NCBI GenBank assembly: GCA_003024785.1
Contig: PUQB01000070.1
Location: 457,001-521,000, forward strand
DNA: 64,000 nt
Source: Selaginella tamariscina
Taxonomy: Eukaryota > Streptophyta > Lycopodiopsida > Selaginellales > Selaginellaceae
Reading direction: 5' to 3'
The translations under genes were made by a program, and so were the position numbers. This document shows, in pieces, positions 11,886-25,400 of this stretch (positions are counted from its first letter, which is position 1; each line of letters starts with the position of its first letter). The notes beneath the pieces were generated by a model. That model was not told where the DNA came from, made no database searches, and saw only the letters and a list, made by a program, of their open reading frames with translations.

Positions 11886-14088
11886 ATGAGGGTCGATTCA
11901 GGTGCATTTAGCGTTTCTCTCCTCTTTCTCTCTAACGATTCTTTTGCAGAAATCATCCGTTCGGAAACGGTGACTGTGGAATCACCGATTAAAGAACCGA
12001 AATCTGCCAAAGTGCCGGGCAGGTTCGAGCTTTCGAATAGTTTAGATTCGACAAAGCAACAACAGAGCGCTTGATTCAGCTCCAAGGATTTGAACTTTTG
12101 TTGAGCCAGCTTAAACTTCTTAAGGAGAAAGATAAGGAGGCTGGTATTGCAATCTTAGCTAAGGAAGTCGAACGACAATGGACTATCAAGGTTAGCATAC
12201 ATATACAGACACACACACACACACATAGAGAGAGAGAGATGATATATGATAGCATTTTCCTGGGTGCAGGAAAAGCCACAGTGGAAGAGTGTAACAGCGA
12301 CAAAGCTACTGAATTGCCTGGCAAAAGCAAGGAATAGTAGTCTACACAAAGAGTTTGTTGCTACAAAGCGGCTGGTTGAAGCTGCACCATCTGAGTTTGC
12401 AGAGGTCTTGAACTGGCTACGTGATCCTGCGTACGATTATGGTGATATATCCCAAATCGAGTTTTACATCCTGCGTAAATATGAGGCTGCTGCTGAAACC
12501 CTGCGGACTATCAAAGATGAGGTGCATCTATGGAATACTGGGATGGAAAGCTCGCTTGTTGCCATGAAGCAATCGCTAGGTCCTACTCACAAGGTAATTG
12601 TGTGTTGTGGATGAAGTGTGTATGTGTATTGAAAGAGGACTTACGGATGGCAAAGCAGTTGGAACGGAAATTAGCAAAAAAAGATATCGTCACTGACGTC
12701 CAACGCTGAGAAACTGAAGGCTGAGGTCGAACAAGCAGATGAGGCAAGTTTATCCGGTGTCTATAAACTATCTCTCTCTCTATCTATCTATCTATATAAC
12801 TTAACCATGTGTTGTTTAGGCGAGGAAAGCAGCAATACTCGCAGCTGAGGAGTCGGTGGAACTAAGGTATGCATTGCAATTAGTAGGCAATTGAAGCCTA
12901 TACACATACATATATTCCAAATAAACGTAATATATCAATCCGTGCTCCTCTCTGTGTGTGTGTGTGTGTAATTCCATCAAACAGAATAACTATATATGTA
13001 TGCATACTTAAAACATTTCTCTGACAGTATGTTCTGGGTACTAAACTTAAGTAATTGCAGGATAGAAGGAACTCCGACTCTACCTTTGTACGTCACCCGT
13101 GATAAAGGTAAGCCATACTTAGCTGTGGGTTTAAGGGTTCATGTTGTAACCTTAAACTACTGTGATAGGAGGCACAGTACCAAAAGACCGGGTATCCTGA
13201 TTGAGGTGCAAAAGAACTGTTTCTGGTATTACCCAGCATTTGACGAGATCCCACACCCATTTCCAAAGGAATGGGCTGAGGAGGAAGGTCTAGAAGAGGG
13301 GGTTGTCAAACTGTATAACGAGAATGTGAAGCTGATGTACGTGACTGGTACTTTCAAGTTTTCGGTGGATAGTGAAGACGAATTGGAGGAGGATTTCAAT
13401 GAGTGTCTTCGCTATACAGTTCTCAGAGTGGCCTCGCTTCTGGTACAAACAGTTTATGGAGTGGCTTGAAAGATCACCCGAAAGCTACCTTCTCTTATAT
13501 CATTCAGAAGGAGATCAAGAAACGTGAAGCCGCGCCTAGGAATGTAAGTGCGATTTTCGTATAGATCTTGGGTCATCCATCCTTACCTTTACACTCTATA
13601 ACAGATTGTGGACCGGACGAGGAAGAGGAGAAGAAGAGGAAGAAGAGGAAGAAGAAGATGAGGTAGTATATGAGGGCATTGTATCTCACATAACTTGATG
13701 GCCATGCTAAAGTTACTTGTCGCCTTTCATTCTTCGAAAAGGTATGTCGTGTGCGTGTGTATGTGCGTGCGTGTGAACACGTGTATTGGACAGGGAGTTC
13801 CAGTGCCAATAGACTTGACTGAAGAACCATTCTATGACGAAGAGATGGCAAGAGTTACAATCAAGTTGAACAGGTTGAGGGATCGTATGAAGGAGACGAG
13901 TAATAAAAAGATGAGGATGAAGCTTCACAAAAAGGTGAGACGAGCTGAGGAGAGTTCACCAAGCTATTCAAGAGTCGCGAGTCGAAGAACGGTACTAGTG
14001 ATGGGTACGTTATATACTTTCATCCCTGTCCGGACAGGGACGACGCTGGCTACAAAGATATGCTGCACCATCTCCTTGGAATGACGTA
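11886..14088 (+). pseudogene. gene U, copy A3 (damaged)
   Basis: Same exon order as copy A2, from ATG at 11886 (exon 1 ending at about 11901) to the 'LHHLL' end near 14080. Exon 6 here reads GATAAAGGTAAG without the extra G and stays open through 'DKGKPYLAVGLRVHVV'. This is the evidence that the region is exon rather than intron. Damage: in exon 2, 33 bases are replaced by 2 near 12060 and cause an early TGA; the exon 4 acceptor and first codons are deleted near 12625; one-base gains occur near 13433 and 13468; one base is lost near 13950. No full-length product is expected. Confidence 0.7.
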
Positions 14089-14109
14089 GAAAAGGGAATG
14101 ATGAAAGGG

Positions 14110-14766
14110 TGAGCTCACTGTGTGCTTGCTCATACAAACTGCAAGGTGTTATATTTAAAGAGACATTGCATTGCTCTTCTCAGGCATTTTTCTCAAACAC
14201 TTCTATCTACATACGCATTACAAGCAATCAAGTTGCGTTCTGGCATGCTGTCGAGAATCCATCTGGATTTCGTTAATTCCACATTCTGGGAGTAAGCAAC
14301 TAGTCTGGTTATCATCCCCACCAAAGTGTTTTCTTCAAGAGATGCCCGGCCAGTCTATGTAACGCCGTCTCTGATGGGAAGCGTGCTTTAGCTTCCTTGA
14401 GATGTCCTTTCTGGGCAAGAGTTCTAGGAGAAGAGGTTTTGTTCCGGCATTGCTTCAAATATCAGTCTTGCTTCCTGCAGATGCAGTTAGCAGGGCAGTC
14501 CAGGGGACTGAGTGTCTCTCCAGCATCTTACTCTAGAATTATCTTGGTGGGAGAATGCAACGAGCATGGTGTTGGGCAAGGAGCGCGTTCCAGGAGACTA
14601 AGCTCCATCCAGGCATGCTATCGAAGATGGCTCTTGTTTGTTGGATTTGCCCGTTCTGGGTGTGTCCGGTGTTCCAGGAAGCTATGTCTCTCAAGGGCAT
14701 GGGCACGTCCCGTGGTTAGGCATTGTACCAAGGAGCTTCTTGGTTTTCAGGGAATGCAGCGCCATT
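14110..14766 (-). pseudogene. PPR pseudogene, unit A3 (shortest)
   Basis: Minus-strand remnant of the PPR gene with large internal losses. Surviving pieces match the repeats around 'EARLIFEAMPE', 'FLxAWSLVSWNAL' and 'MPEKS'. The junction microsatellite present in the sister units is missing here, removed by a larger deletion at about 14110-14130. Confidence 0.8.
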
Positions 14767-15712
14767 TGTGTTTATATTAAAGAGCACATTAAATTGAATA
14801 TTCTCACAAGAACCAGTGAGTTAAATATTTATAAAATAGATCACATTAAAATTAAACTATGTGAGTACGGCATATATTAAATTTTAAAATTAAAATCTTA
14901 ATTTAGTTTTGATCCTCTGTGATGTTAAAAACGTTTAAAAATATTTCAAATAAAGCTTCAACAAGCTTTTCAAATTATTGGACAATGCTTTTAAAGTCTA
15001 TGTAAAATCACATTAAATTACTTTGTTTTTAATGCTTCAAAAGGGAATTTTCTTATAATTAAAACCCAAAATGTGTGTGTATATTTTGTTATGTAGTACA
15101 ATTGCTTCAGTTAATATTGTATTGATATTGCATCTGCATAACATCACATAAAAGATCATTTATCTCTGGAAGCTTTAAAAGGTTGATATGCTATCCTGCT
15201 CCTTAATAAACATATATTTATTAAATATACGTGTGTCTGTATTTATTAAACACATTCATATATTCCTTAATAAACATATTAATTGTGGATTAGGGACAAA
15301 GACATATTATTATTATTATTATGTTAATGTTTTATTTTGTGCATATGTCTAGATATATACACGTACGTACCTTAACAGTTCGCTTTCCAAAATCATACGG
15401 TCCTGTTGACTTAGCTGCTACTGGAGAATTTATAAAGCTTAACCATCTTCTTAGAAAGTATTTTAGAATTTGTTAAACCTTCGCAGAACAGCACAAACTT
15501 GTTAGCAAGGACGTAATCAAGGATTGTATAAATAAGTATTATTCATAAATTAGTTAATTATTAACTAGTTATCTTATTAACTTAATAATATATGTATATA
15601 ATATACTATAGATATATTCTACATTTTAATATGGATATAATGAAGTTTAACAGCTATACTTATACCTACAATAGATTGTTTATTACACTTACTACTTTCA
15701 CCATAAATATTA
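14767..15712. other. mosaic of duplicated flank fragments
   Basis: About 14780-15170 is the inverted match of 905-1276. About 15190-15350 is an inverted copy of 11500-11660, and 15520-15660 is a direct copy of 11697-11815. The piece at about 15375-15510 has no counterpart that I see in the window. No gene seen. Confidence 0.5.
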
Positions 15713-18700
15713 TATGAATCCACAATATACAAATTTTTTATTTGTGGAACACCTACTCATGCAGTTGTTGAATGCCATGTGGATGCAACTGAATAATCAC
15801 TCTCAACTAATGGCAGCATTCACAACCCAGGTACTTCTCCTACTCCTATTGCAAACTCTCGTGTCCGGCCGGATTTCTTTCACGGAAATCCTGGAGATGA
15901 TGTGTATCATTGGTTTGACCACTTCACCATGACTACCATATATCATTCGTGCGACGGTGCTCAGTGTTTGCGCGAGTTTCCTACTTGTCTTCAAGGAACG
16001 GCGTTGTAGTGATACAATGGTCTGGACGTTGTAACTCGTGGAGATTGGAGTATTCTTCTAAAGATCTTCAAACATGTATTTGGGCATGCGAACGACTGTG
16101 ACGATGCTTTTCAGTAGTTCCATCTTATTTATCAGGAGCCATTTGAGCCGGTGATGCAGTTTGGTGTTCGCTTTTGGAGCCTTTTGTTGCGTGTAGAACC
16201 TAACATGTCAAAACATATCAAGTTAGGTATGTTGTGACTAGCACTTTGTCAAGACCTTGTGGGGCTTGTGCATGCACTAGCTCCAATGACTCTTGATGAT
16301 GCTTTGAAGCTAGCACAACGATATGAGTCGTCACCTCTCCCACTTGCACCATCGCATTCTCTCGTTCCACTTCATGTTGGGGATGGACTTGTTTCGATGG
16401 AGGTTGATGCTGTTGCTGCTTGTGTACCAACACAAGGTTGGGCCCATGGATGAGGACGTGGATGTCTAATTCGTTGTTGGGCGTGTGATGAGGTTGGACA
16501 CATGTATCGGCGTTGTCAATGGTTTCCCGATTGGCATCCTCCATTTCTAAAGTGGAGGCCCTGGCGTTAACAACATCTAGTTGACGCCATTGTAGTGGAA
16601 GGTCTTGATGCGGTGGATCTTTCGGGAAATAACGAAACGCATGAGTAAAGGAGGGTCCTTGAGCGAATAAATTAGTGACCCCTCTGTCTTTCTTTTGGGA
16701 GTATCATCAAGGGGTTCACTCGGCACCAGTTCATCCAGTTTTCACTTTTCAAGCTCTATAATCACACGCCACATCCTATTCTCTTTCAGTATTTGTGGAT
16801 ACAAGTTCAAGTTTGTCTTTTATTTCTCAGTCTATTGCTACATGTTGCAACCTTCATTTGCATCGTGCGGAAGAACCAGTCTTCATTTTGTATGGCAACG
16901 GACACTCATGCTTGTTCGCGGGATGAAGTTGACATTGTTGTTCTTGTAGATGATCATGAGCTTGAGCTTCAATCTTTAGAGTCAAGCTTTTCATCTTATT
17001 CTTGATATGGATTGGTTGACTTGCAATCATGCCAAGTGTGATTTTGAAAAGTTTCCCCATGTTTGACTCTTCCTTGTCTTTCTTCCATTCCTCTTATTTA
17101 TATTCCACTTTGTCCATCTACTTTTATTCCTTTTGTTTCACCCTTATTTTCAACCATCTTCCCTTTATGCTCTTCCTTTCCCTTTTTAGATCCATCAAAT
17201 GATTGTCTGCAATCGTTGATCAACTCAAGAAGAAGTATGATGATCTTTTCAATTTCGACTTGTCATTTAGGGCCAGGATTATGACATGCCACCTTATTTC
17301 AACTGGGGATGCTAGGCCAATCAAGGTACCTATTCGGCGTCGGTTACTAAAGAACTCAAAATCTTATGAGCAAATGTTAAGGAGATGTTGGAGAAGGGTG
17401 TTATCTGGAAATCTCAAAGTCCTTCGGCGTGTGAAACTCATCTTGTGATGAAGCCGGATAGGAGTGTTTAATTTTGCATCGACTATCGCCTAGTAAATGA
17501 TATAACCATTTCAGATGTGTATTCATTTCCTCATATTGCAGATCTTTTGGATTGACTAGGGCGGAGTTGTTGGTTCACCAAGTCCTTTTGGCTTTACGAG
17601 TTATTGATGATGCTTTTCGGTTTGAGCAATGCTCCAGCAACTTTCCAATGTATAATGGACGAGGTTCTTGCGATATGCTGAAGGTGACTACCAACTTTAT
17701 CGACAATGTTTTAATTCACTCGGATGGAACTTGAGAGGAGCATGTCGGTGATGTACGCAAAGTTTTGGATCAGCTGTGGGAAGTTGGTTTGAAGCTGAAG
17801 CCGTCTAAGTATGTGTTTGGATCCAAGAACACCACTTATCTTGGTTATTGCATTTCCCGTGAAGGTTTGCAAGTCGATCCTGACAAACTTGTTGCAGTTT
17901 TAAAGTTTACTATATCGAAGTGTGTGAATGATGTGCAACACTTTCTTAACAAGGTACAATATTTGGGTCGTTTTGTAGATCATCTTTTAGATCATACTGC
18001 ACCGCTTCAGGCGTTGCTGAAGTCCTTAATATCTTCTTTTGTTTGGTCTAAGGATTACAAGCAGGCATTTGCAGATCTTAAAGAGATATTGACGACTCCT
18101 CCAGTTTTGGCGTACCCTAATTACACTTGTCCATTTATCTTGCGCGTATATGCTTCTGACATTGGTCTCGGGGGCGTATTGATGCAGGAGAGTACGAGTG
18201 TCCCTAGCCAACGAGATCCCATTGCGTACATCAATAGTATGTTACAGCCAACAGAAGTGAACTACTCCACGACAAAAAAGGAGTGTCTAGCAGTAGTTTG
18301 GGGTTTTGAGAAGCTCCATGCCTACTTGCATGGTTCTCGGATGCTATTGAAAGGCGATCATGTAGTAGTCACTTTGTTGTTGAAGCGAAAGAATTTGATT
18401 TGTTGTACTGCTCGGTGTGGGCCTTGAAGCTTAAATCTACGACTTTGAAGTTGTTCATCGCCCCAGGAGTTCTATGACTGATGCTAATACTCTTTCTCGG
18501 GCTCCTCTTCACCTTATCTTTCTTCTTCTACCCCAGAGGAATCAATTCTTCCACATTAGTGGACTTTTTAGACGAAGATTCCGTACCATCAGTAGTTATT
18601 ATGCTTGACGTTCAATGTCCACAAAATGCAGAATTAGAGTTGCTGTCTTTGGATGAGGTTTGGAAGTTCAAAAGGTGGACCCGTGGATTCAAAGGGTTCG

Positions 18701-19912
18701 TGATGGGTTTGAGATCATGTATCACTTACTGATTATTTGCCTTTCAGGCATTTACATTCGCAATATCGCCTTCAGTTTCTCTCGTCCATTTGAGTTGATG
18801 GCGTTTTATTTGATGGGACCTTTTCCACAGTCAACTATTGGCAATGAGTACGTTATTATTGCTTCTAACTACCTAACTCGTTGGGTAGAAGTTGGTGCTC
18901 TTGTTAGTGCGACTGCTTTTGTTGTTTGTCAGTTTCTCCTTAATTGGGTCGTGTTTCAATATTTTTGTCTAGAGCGAATTCTCTCGGACAATGGTCCTAC
19001 ATTTATGGCCGAGGCATTTCATGTTTTAACGTCTCGATTAGGGATACGCCACACTTTCACAAGTGCTTATCATCCTTAGATAGATGGGTTGGTGGAACGG
19101 CTCATCAAGACCTTTAAGGGATGGTTGCGAAATATGTAAACTTTCAACATTTAGATTGGGATGGTTATCTGTCGTCTCTCCGATATGCTTATGTCACTGG
19201 AGTATAAAGTTCCGTTGGTACTTCCCCATATAAGCTCCTGTATGGTCATGACCTAGTGTTACCGACATAGTTGGGTCTACCTTCTTGGTTGCCACGAGCT
19301 ACTGATGCTAGGTCATGGGATCGGTATTTGATGAGCATTCTTCCATTGGTCGGTGCAGAGTCAACAAAATATTTGGGCTGCGTACAAGTAGGACAACAAC
19401 AATGCTACAACTCGCATCATCGTCCTTCTGCAAAGTACAAGGTTGATAAACTGGTGTTGGTTCGTTTTCCCAAACTTACAGTACGTGGTTAAGTTAAGAG
19501 TCTCCTTCCTCGGTGCAAAGGACCATATCGAGTGCTATGGCAAGTAGGACCACAAGTTTATTGAGGTTCGACATGACATGCAACTTGATCCCCCGAAGAT
19601 TGTACACGTGCAACTGTTGAAGTGTTTTGTGTAATGGGAACAAGTTGTGCCGCCTACAAATCCCCAGTGCCTCCTCCTGATGTTCCTCCATATCCGGGGC
19701 CATCTATTAGAGAACCCTAACCAACTTACATCCTTCCGAGAGGAGGGATGATGTAAGATCCACATGTACGACTGCATGTGCACATACTATTATTAGCGTA
19801 GTGGATTTTGATAATCGTTGGATTGGTTTCAATTTAGACCACTCGCTCTTGTATATAAGTTAGGGTTTCTAAACTAATAGAGATACACATTTCTATATTC
19901 CGAACTCTCACA
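15713..19912 (+). mobile_element. Ty3/Gypsy retrotransposon copy G1, 5'-truncated and dead
   Basis: Order gag - protease - RT - RNase H - integrase identifies Ty3/Gypsy. Gag ends with a zinc knuckle 'CWACDEVGHMYRRC' (about 16470-16511). A protease-like DTSSS segment lies near 16800, followed by 'HLILDMDWL'. RT (about 17450-17900) has FIDN in place of the catalytic YxDD (near 17699). RNase H has 'RVYASDIGLGGVL' (near 18145). Integrase has 'SDNGPTF' and 'LVERLIKTFK', but its first Asp is Tyr in 'FYLMGPFP' (near 18808). Many stops and frameshifts occur. The 5' LTR and leader are missing; homology to copy G3 begins near 15713. A purine-rich tract (about 19738-19751) precedes the 3' LTR. Confidence 0.9.
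19752..19912 (+). repeat. 3' LTR of Gypsy copy G1
   Basis: 161-bp short LTR beginning TGTAAGATCC and ending CTCTCACA, the same length as the 5' LTR of copy G3. It contains TATATAAG followed by GTTAGGGTTTCT, a TATA-like and telo-box-like promoter pair. Confidence 0.8.
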
Positions 19913-20144
19913 GACCCTTGGCTTAACTATTTGAGTTTAAGTCAAGGGTACGTTATAGCTCGTGTACGGTTGCATGACATACTATTATTAGTGTAGTGGA
20001 TTTTGATAGCTGTCGGATTAGTTTCAATTTGAACCACTCACTCTTGTATATAGGATTAGTTTCAATTTGAACCACTCGCTCTTGTATATAAGTTAGGGTT
20101 TCTGAACTAATGATATACACATTTTTATATTTTGAGTTCTCACA
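19913..20144 (+). repeat. palindromic linker plus second truncated LTR
   Basis: The 38-bp linker (19913-19950) holds CCCTTGGCTTAA and TTTAAGTCAAGGG, an imperfect inverted repeat. A second LTR-like copy follows at about 19959-20144. It lacks the first ten or so bases of the LTR and has a local duplication of a segment around GATTAGTTTCAATTTGAACC. The same arrangement occurs next to copy G3. Confidence 0.75.
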
Positions 20145-20713
20145 AATACAAATTTATAATTAATTTATATTTTATTATATTTAGTTCCAAAATGCAATTA
20201 GAAATGTAAGATAACTTTACCTTACAAACGTACATATTTTAATATAATGTAATTAATTAAAAAAATATAATTTCTTAACATTTGTTACCATAACATTTTT
20301 AAAACTGATTTAAATATTTTTAATTAAGTATTTTGATTTTAGAAGTCAAAGTATAATGACTGAATTTTTTTAAGGATATATATGTAAATTTAAAACTTTT
20401 AAAGGAATATATATGTAAATATAAAATTTCTAGAAGTATATATATACATATGTAAATATGAAATTTTTTGCAGTATATATACAACTTTTCCTAATTTTAA
20501 TGTGATTTATTTTGTATTTTTGAGTAAATATTTAACTCAGTTGTGTCAGAGATACAATGAATTTATATAATTCAGTAAAATCGATTACATACACTTTGAT
20601 GTGCTCTTATTTTATTAAGCAATCTTATAATATAGGAAAAAAAATTCAAACTTATACAGCATCTAATTTTTTGTTGTTAAAGCGTTATATAATTTGCGCA
20701 TGGAATTAAAAGA
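20145..20713. other. AT-rich 5' flank of the PPR gene
   Basis: No gene seen. It is matched in inverted orientation by 42752-43151. No clear TATA or telo-box close to the PPR start was recognised among the many AT runs. Confidence 0.4.
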
Positions 20714-22471
20714 ATGTCTCACGCGAGTTTATCTGCATCCACGGCCACACTGACGGCATATGCCCGAGAAGGGCATCTCCTGAAAGCCAAGAAGCTCTTC
20801 GACACACTCCCTAACCACGACGTGATCATATGGAACGCCATTCTCTCAGCATACACAGCCAACGGGCATCTGCAATACGGAATGCATCTCTTCTCGTGGG
20901 AAATGCCCATGAGAGACATAGCTTCGTGGAACACCATTTTGGCCGGACACACCCAGAACGGCCAAACGAGAACCATCTTCGATAGCATGCCTGCATGGAG
21001 CTTAATCTCCTGGAACGCGCTCCTCGCAGCATATGCCCACAATGGGCATCTCGAAGAAGCCGAGTCTTTGTTTGAATCCATGCCGGAAAGAGACATCATC
21101 TCATGGAACACCATGCTCACTGCATTCGCCCACAAAGACAACCTCAGAATGATGAAACAGTTATTCGATAAGATGCCGGAGAGAGACTTAGTCCCCTGGA
21201 CTGCCCTGCTAACTGCATATGCCAAGAACGGGCATCTGCAGGAAGCTAGACTGATATTTGAAGCAATGCCGGAACAAAACCTCTTCTCCTGGAACTCCAT
21301 GATCAACGGTTATGCCCAGAAAGGAAATCTCAAGGAAGCTAAAGCACTCTTCGATGCGATCCCACAAAGAGACGTCGTTACATGGACTGGAATGCTCTCT
21401 GCATATGCCCAGACCGGGCATCTCGACAGAGCTCAAGAAATCCTTGAAAGAATGCCATGCAAACACTTGGTGCCGATGATAACCATGCTAGTTGCGTACA
21501 CCCAGAATGAGGAACTAACTAATTCCAGACGGATTCTCGACAGCATGCCGGAGCATAACTTGATTGCTTGTAATGCAATGGTTTCAGCGTATGCCCAGAA
21601 AGGGCATCTGCATGATGCAAAAGAAGTCTTCGAGAAAATGCCTGAGAAGAGCCTCATAACATGGAATGCAATGCTCATAGTGAGTTCTCGCAAGGAACAA
21701 CTAAGTGAAGCAGAGTGTCTCTTTCAAAACATGCCGGAATGGAACACATTCTCGTATAATGAGATGATGAGTTTGTATGCCCGTCTCGGACGCATGGAGC
21801 AAGCACACCATCTCTTTTCTATGATGCGAGAGCAGTACCTGTTTGACGTCGTTTCCTTCAATATCATGATATCGATGTATGTTCAGAATGGGCATGTCTC
21901 TGAAGCCACTTGTCTTTTCAATGAGACGCCTGAGAAGGACCTTCTTTGTTGGACCACAATCTTGAATCTGTATACATTATCCGGAGACATTTTCCAAGCA
22001 CGAGCTTTCTTTGATCGGATGCCTGATTCGGACACCGTCTCATGGACTGCACTCCTTGCAGCAAATGCCCAGACCGGGCATCTGGATGAAACCGTCAAAG
22101 AGTTGTACAAGATGAACTTGGCTGGTATCTCAATCGATGAAGCATGCTTCTCAACTCTCCTTTCTGTGTCCAGTCGCTCGGGAAAGCTGTCCATTGCTAG
22201 GAAATGGTTCTGTTCTATGAGAATGGACTATGGAGTTCCTGCCTTGAAAAACCACTACAGCTGCGTTGTTGATCTGCTAACTCGTGCTGGGCATCTTGGC
22301 GACGCGGAGGATCTGGTTTCTAACATGCCGTTTGTACCTGATGGACTTGAGTGCAGGTGCTTACTTGCCTCTTCGAGAGGGAATGCTCAGGTGCAGTCGA
22401 TTCCTCTTATTCCTGACATTGAACATGGAGCTTCTTATGTGTTGTTGTCTAACGTATATACAACCAGTTGA
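20714..22471 (+). CDS. PPR protein, S-type repeats with short E1-like tail (copy 1)
   Basis: Intronless 585-aa protein, presumed to bind organellar RNA in a sequence-specific way, as is known for plant PPRs. About 17 tandem motifs of 31-33 residues are visible, mostly S-type ('DIISWNTMLTAFAHKDNLRM', 'NLISWNALLAAYAHNGHLEE'-like units ending MPE+R/K). Motif 3 is short by about four residues. L- and P/S-like motifs follow ('ISIDEACFSTLLSV', 'HYSCVVDLLTRAGHLGDAED'), then an E1-like end, 'ASYVLLSNVYTTS'. No E2, E+ or DYW domain is present, so it may have lost its editing tail. The first Met falls directly on a repeat and no obvious transit peptide is visible; an upstream exon is possible. It is a near twin of the copy at 40994-42751. 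Confidence 0.9.
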   Translation: MSHASLSASTATLTAYAREGHLLKAKKLFDTLPNHDVIIWNAILSAYTANGHLQYGMHLFSWEMPMRDIASWNTILAGHTQNGQTRTIFDSMPAWSLISWNALLAAYAHNGHLEEAESLFESMPERDIISWNTMLTAFAHKDNLRMMKQLFDKMPERDLVPWTALLTAYAKNGHLQEARLIFEAMPEQNLFSWNSMINGYAQKGNLKEAKALFDAIPQRDVVTWTGMLSAYAQTGHLDRAQEILERMPCKHLVPMITMLVAYTQNEELTNSRRILDSMPEHNLIACNAMVSAYAQKGHLHDAKEVFEKMPEKSLITWNAMLIVSSRKEQLSEAECLFQNMPEWNTFSYNEMMSLYARLGRMEQAHHLFSMMREQYLFDVVSFNIMISMYVQNGHVSEATCLFNETPEKDLLCWTTILNLYTLSGDIFQARAFFDRMPDSDTVSWTALLAANAQTGHLDETVKELYKMNLAGISIDEACFSTLLSVSSRSGKLSIARKWFCSMRMDYGVPALKNHYSCVVDLLTRAGHLGDAEDLVSNMPFVPDGLECRCLLASSRGNAQVQSIPLIPDIEHGASYVLLSNVYTTS

Positions 22472-25400
22472 TATGCATACACATAAATGTGAATCCACAA
22501 AAACTTTGCTGACTACACCGCAAGACAGATTAACTGGAGATACCATTCTAACCATTCCAGGAAGTGGCATGTGGTAGATTCAAGATATTCAACTATCTCT
22601 CTGATGTCATTCTTTTTGCCCGAAAGAAGTTCAATATGCATACTGAAATGTAGACCGCAATCTGAAGACCATACTGAATATGTATACGACTCTAGTTTTT
22701 AACACCACAAACTTTTAAAAAAAAACTCAAACCTATACTTTTATTATACATCCTTACATTTTTCAGTTATTATTACCTATTGTAAAATAAGCAAAAAAAT
22801 ATTACAATAATTTATAGAAACTCTGTCAGTATTTATTTAAATGTTTAAAGTATGAAAGAAGATTATAACAAGAGTAAAAAGATTATGTTTTAAATTATTA
22901 TTTAACATGGGTTTTTCTTACAAAGAAAGGGTATTATTTTTGGATAACTTTACCCTTAGTACATTTTTATTATTTATTATGTAAAAATTCATTTTTTTAA
23001 TCATTTTTATAGTATTTTCAGCTCTTATCACTTATTTCAAAATAAGCAAAATAATACTACAATAATGTTGTCCATTAATGGAAAATCATTTAATGTAAAC
23101 ATGAATTTTGCATTCACAAATCAAAAACACATTAGGAACACTCAAGGTTCATTATAAAAATACTATCAAAATATATAAATGTAATGCCTAAATGAATTAT
23201 TTTGATTAAAAAGTAAAGAATAAAAAACACTTAATACCATAATGTTCATAAATTAAGTTTTAAATTATTTTTCATTAAAATAATTAGTTATAACGAAGAA
23301 ATGGTATTACTTATGAAACTTTTCTTGTTCATATTATTTACTCATTTACGTGGAGATCATGTGTATTATGCATTATAAAACTTAAATAATTTTAATAAGG
23401 AGCAAGGTTGTATTGTATTTAAAATTAATTAATAATTTTAATAAGTAATTTTTATTTTTTTTCTTACTCTCACACACACATTCTTTTCATATGCATATGC
23501 ATTTCATGAGGCAGTCCTTATTTCATATTTATGCCAATGTTTAATAATTTTGCATTTGTGTGTATGTATGTGTTTGTATTTTACATTTATGTATGTATTT
23601 GTGTTTGTTTTTATGTGTTTCTTATTTGGAAGTTCAATGGTACTTGATTTTATTATGTTTAAATCATCTTTGTCAATTTATTTTGAAATATATCGTTAAG
23701 TTATTTGTATATTAAATAGTAATATGTTAAATATATTTTTAACTGACAAAGTATACACATGTCTTAGTATACATTTATGCATAAATGTATTAATCTCTTA
23801 ATATTTATTCTATTCTATGTTTTTTATTAAACAAGAAAAATGAAGTACCAAAAATAAACTCTTTTATCTTTACATTAAAAAAAAAATTTGAAACTAGCTT
23901 TAATCAATATTTCTTTTCCCTATTTTAAATTGACATGATAATAATATGTGTATGCAAGAAATGAATATATAACATTATGTTTAAATTTATATTGGATATG
24001 TAAATAAAATTTTTTAATTATGCTATTATAGTTATATTATATAAAAGTGAAGAGATTATTACTTAGAAAATTAAAAAGCAATACTAATTAATGTTTTTGC
24101 ATTACAATTATTAAAGTTAAAGTTTTTCTTTCAGAGTGTTATGTAAAAAACAAAATTAAGTAATAAAAAAATGTATTAAAGTGGTGTTAAATAATTAAAA
24201 TAAGAAAAATGAAAAATATAAAATAGAATTTTTACTGAATAATTAAAATATTTGGAATCATTGATTGTATTAATGAACTGTTAAAATATTTTCAAATAAA
24301 TTACAAATATTGTTTAATGATGTCATTATGGTATATATATATATATATATATATATATCAGCCATCTTGGTTTTATTAATGCATATACATATTATACGAC
24401 ATACAAATATACATGAATACATGCCAAGTTAAAAAGGAACAATTATTGTATTTAAAATATATTATTTATATACATAATGATAAAATGTTAAATGTGTTAT
24501 TGGAATATAAGGTATACATATAAAAAATTGTTTTATGCGTTGATGTATATTGTATTATTTATATACACATTAACAAATGTTAAATGTGTTATTCAAATAC
24601 ATATAAATATGTATTAAAGTAATAATCTTAAATATTAAATTTACTCTAGTAGAGTATTACTAAATTATGAGTTTTTTTAATTAAAAAAGAAAAATATAAA
24701 GTTATAAATCACTCAACAGTAATATATAAACTCTTTTATATATTTTTTTATCTTTATCTTTATAATGAAACACTACAGTTCTTAATAGTTTGTTAAACAA
24801 TAGTTTAAAGAAAGTTTCATTACATAACTATAATGTAATTTTGAACAAATCACTTAAATAATGCAAATTTTATTTTTTATTTTTACTTTTTATTGCTTTA
24901 ATAACATGTTTCATTTATATGTTTTATACATTTTTTTATTACTTGATTAGGTATATTTTATGATTTGAATGAAGAGTCTACTTTATATTACTTTTACATT
25001 TTTATTTAATGTATGGTTTTGCATAATATAATTTAATTTTATAATTGTTTAATTTGTAAACTCTTAATTAAATGTTAAATATAATAGACATAGTCTATTT
25101 ATTTCTTATAAATATATATCATTTTCATAATTAAAATACAAAAGAGAAGTATGAGTCAAAAATGTTAATATAAAGAAAAAATATTTTGACATAAAAGACA
25201 AAAGAATTTATATATTGAGATTAAGTGTTTTTGACTCTTTATTTTATTTCTAATAAAAAAATCATAGTTTAATGATATTTTATTAAAGTAAATTTGATAA
25301 TTAAGATTATTACATCCATCATAAAATGTATTTTATATGTATGTAAGAACACATTTAACATTTGATCAATATATATATATAATTAATATAATAAAAATAA

